A stretch of 6,933 nucleotides of DNA from Tannerellaceae bacterium (lineage in GTDB: Bacteria; Bacteroidota; Bacteroidia; Bacteroidales; Tannerellaceae), in assembly GCA_020860805.1 (NCBI GenBank), contig JAJBTP010000275.1:1-6933 (forward strand), in the 5' to 3' direction. The position numbers and the translations under genes are program-made. The notes under the pieces are model-generated. The model had not been told where the DNA came from. It was given only the letters and a program-made list of their open reading frames with translations, and made no database searches. Shown piece after piece: positions 6,374-6,933 of the stretch. The number at the start of each line of letters is the position of its first letter. Position 1 is the stretch's first letter.

Positions 6374-6933
6374 ATGACACACAAAAGTAAATCTTCAGTA
6401 AAAAACAACCGTAATTTTGCTCAAAGATATTATTATACGGGTCATTACCAAAGTCCGACCCGTATACGGTTGACTTATTATAATAAAGAAAAACTGAAGA
6501 CTGTTCCTGTAGATCCCCGGACGGAATCTTTCCCATCCCTTTTAGAACCCAACTGCCTGCACTGGTTTGAAGTACAGGGATTAACTGATGATATTACTAT
6601 TTCGCGAATATTGGAACAATTCGGAATGCATTCGCTGGATACCCGGGAAGTATTAACACCTGCCCATGTTGTCAAAATCGAATTAAATAATAATACCATT
6701 ATGGTCATATTGAATAGTTGTTCGATTAGTAATGACCGCCGGGCACATTCTGACCATGTATCTCTGGTAATAAAAAAGAATGTGGTAATTAGCTTTAACG
6801 AAAGCCACATGCCTTTATTTGAAAATGTGTACCAGGCACTTCAAAACAATGTAATGAATATCCGGGAAGAAAAAACCGGACTTCTTTTTGGTTTTCTCTT
6901 AAACTCTATTATGGTTGATTTGATTGAGTCGGC
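6374..6933 (+). CDS. corA: CorA-family magnesium/divalent cation transporter, N-terminal part (cut by window end)
   Basis: The frame is open from ATG at 6374 to the end of the window, 186 complete codons. CorA forms pentameric inner-membrane channels for Mg2+ (also Co2+/Ni2+). The visible part is only the cytosolic domain; the two C-terminal helices and the GMN signature lie beyond the edge. Recognition rests on the segment HWFEVQGLTDDITISRILEQ (63-82) followed by FGMHSLDTREVLTPAHVVKIEL, which matches the CorA WxxVxGLxD...FGLHPLxxEDxLxxxQxPKxE pattern, then a beta-rich stretch and a helix (VSLVIKKNVVISFNE and on). A basic, low-complexity leader (residues 2-18) is unlike the core and is typical of cytosolic CorA tails. 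It is divergent from sdaA. Its first codons overlap the best sdaA promoter match. The full length and transporter specificity cannot be judged here. Confidence 0.88.
   Translation, partial: MTHKSKSSVKNNRNFAQRYYYTGHYQSPTRIRLTYYNKEKLKTVPVDPRTESFPSLLEPNCLHWFEVQGLTDDITISRILEQFGMHSLDTREVLTPAHVVKIELNNNTIMVILNSCSISNDRRAHSDHVSLVIKKNVVISFNESHMPLFENVYQALQNNVMNIREEKTGLLFGFLLNSIMVDLIES
6422..6452 (-). promoter_or_regulatory. Bacteroidales-type promoter for sdaA inside corA
   Basis: The minus strand carries TTTG (6449-6452), a 19-bp spacer and TATCTTTG (6422-6429), a full match to the Bacteroidetes -33/-7 consensus TTTG-N19-21-TAnnTTTG. Transcription would start near 6416, leaving a leader of about 105 nt to the sdaA ATG at 6311. 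A second -7-like box (TACTTTTG, 6382-6389) is nearer the gene, but its closest TTG is only 16 bp away. The -7 octamer is the same (TATCTTTG) as in the PurF-like operon promoter. Confidence 0.6.

Noticed and set aside
6312..6536. N-terminal extension of the sdaA reading frame (75 extra codons from ATG at 6536)
   Set aside because: The family starts at the MESIKQIYRIGHGPSSSHT segment. The extension is antisense to the corA N-terminal coding region and resembles no protein. The promoter match also lies inside it.
6478..6810. Minus-strand open frame of about 110 codons opposite corA
   Set aside because: It is wholly antisense to a recognisable CorA domain, has no family features, and its composition fits a shadow frame.

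Overview
The window looks like a piece of a Bacteroidales chromosome (Bacteroides, Parabacteroides or a close relative). The evidence is the protein families, the lack of strong Shine-Dalgarno sequences before the genes, TAnnTTTG-type -7 promoter boxes, and short AT-rich interspersed repeats in the intergenic gaps. Six protein genes are supported. Five are on the minus strand. One, at the right edge, is on the plus strand and is cut by the window end. I see no rRNA, tRNA, CRISPR array, insertion sequence or prophage gene. The content is mostly housekeeping metabolism.

Layout, in minus-strand reading order from the right. At 6374-6933 (plus) is the N-terminal part of a CorA-type magnesium transporter. 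It diverges from a single-chain iron-sulfur L-serine dehydratase (sdaA, 5097-6311) across a gap of only 62 bp. The best promoter match for each gene lies inside the other's coding region. Next is a repeat-filled gap (4992-5096) with a 17-bp direct repeat and a long imperfect inverted repeat, followed by a secreted lipoprotein of glycoside hydrolase family 43 (4002-4991). That gene ends at a strong intrinsic terminator (3945-3976). After it come a heptamer repeat and a Bacteroides-type promoter for a tight three-gene operon: a PurF-like phosphoribosyltransferase (2442-3845), peptidase T (pepT, 1207-2427) and the T-protein of the glycine cleavage system (gcvT, 109-1194). The operon gaps are 14 and 12 bp. 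A GC-rich palindromic interspersed repeat lies beyond gcvT at the left edge.

Functional reading. SdaA deaminates serine to pyruvate, PepT frees amino acids from tripeptides in the cytosol, and GcvT releases ammonia from the glycine-derived aminomethyl group while making methylene-tetrahydrofolate. The most unusual protein is the PurF-like one. It keeps the PRPP-binding loop and all four cysteines that match the [4Fe-4S] ligands of Bacillus-type PurF, but it has lost the N-terminal nucleophile cysteine and the other glutaminase residues. It should not be able to use glutamine. Its position in an operon with an ammonia-releasing enzyme suggests, as inference only, an ammonia-dependent or altered reaction. 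The other points of interest are the repeat-embedded promoters and the overlapping divergent sdaA/corA transcription.
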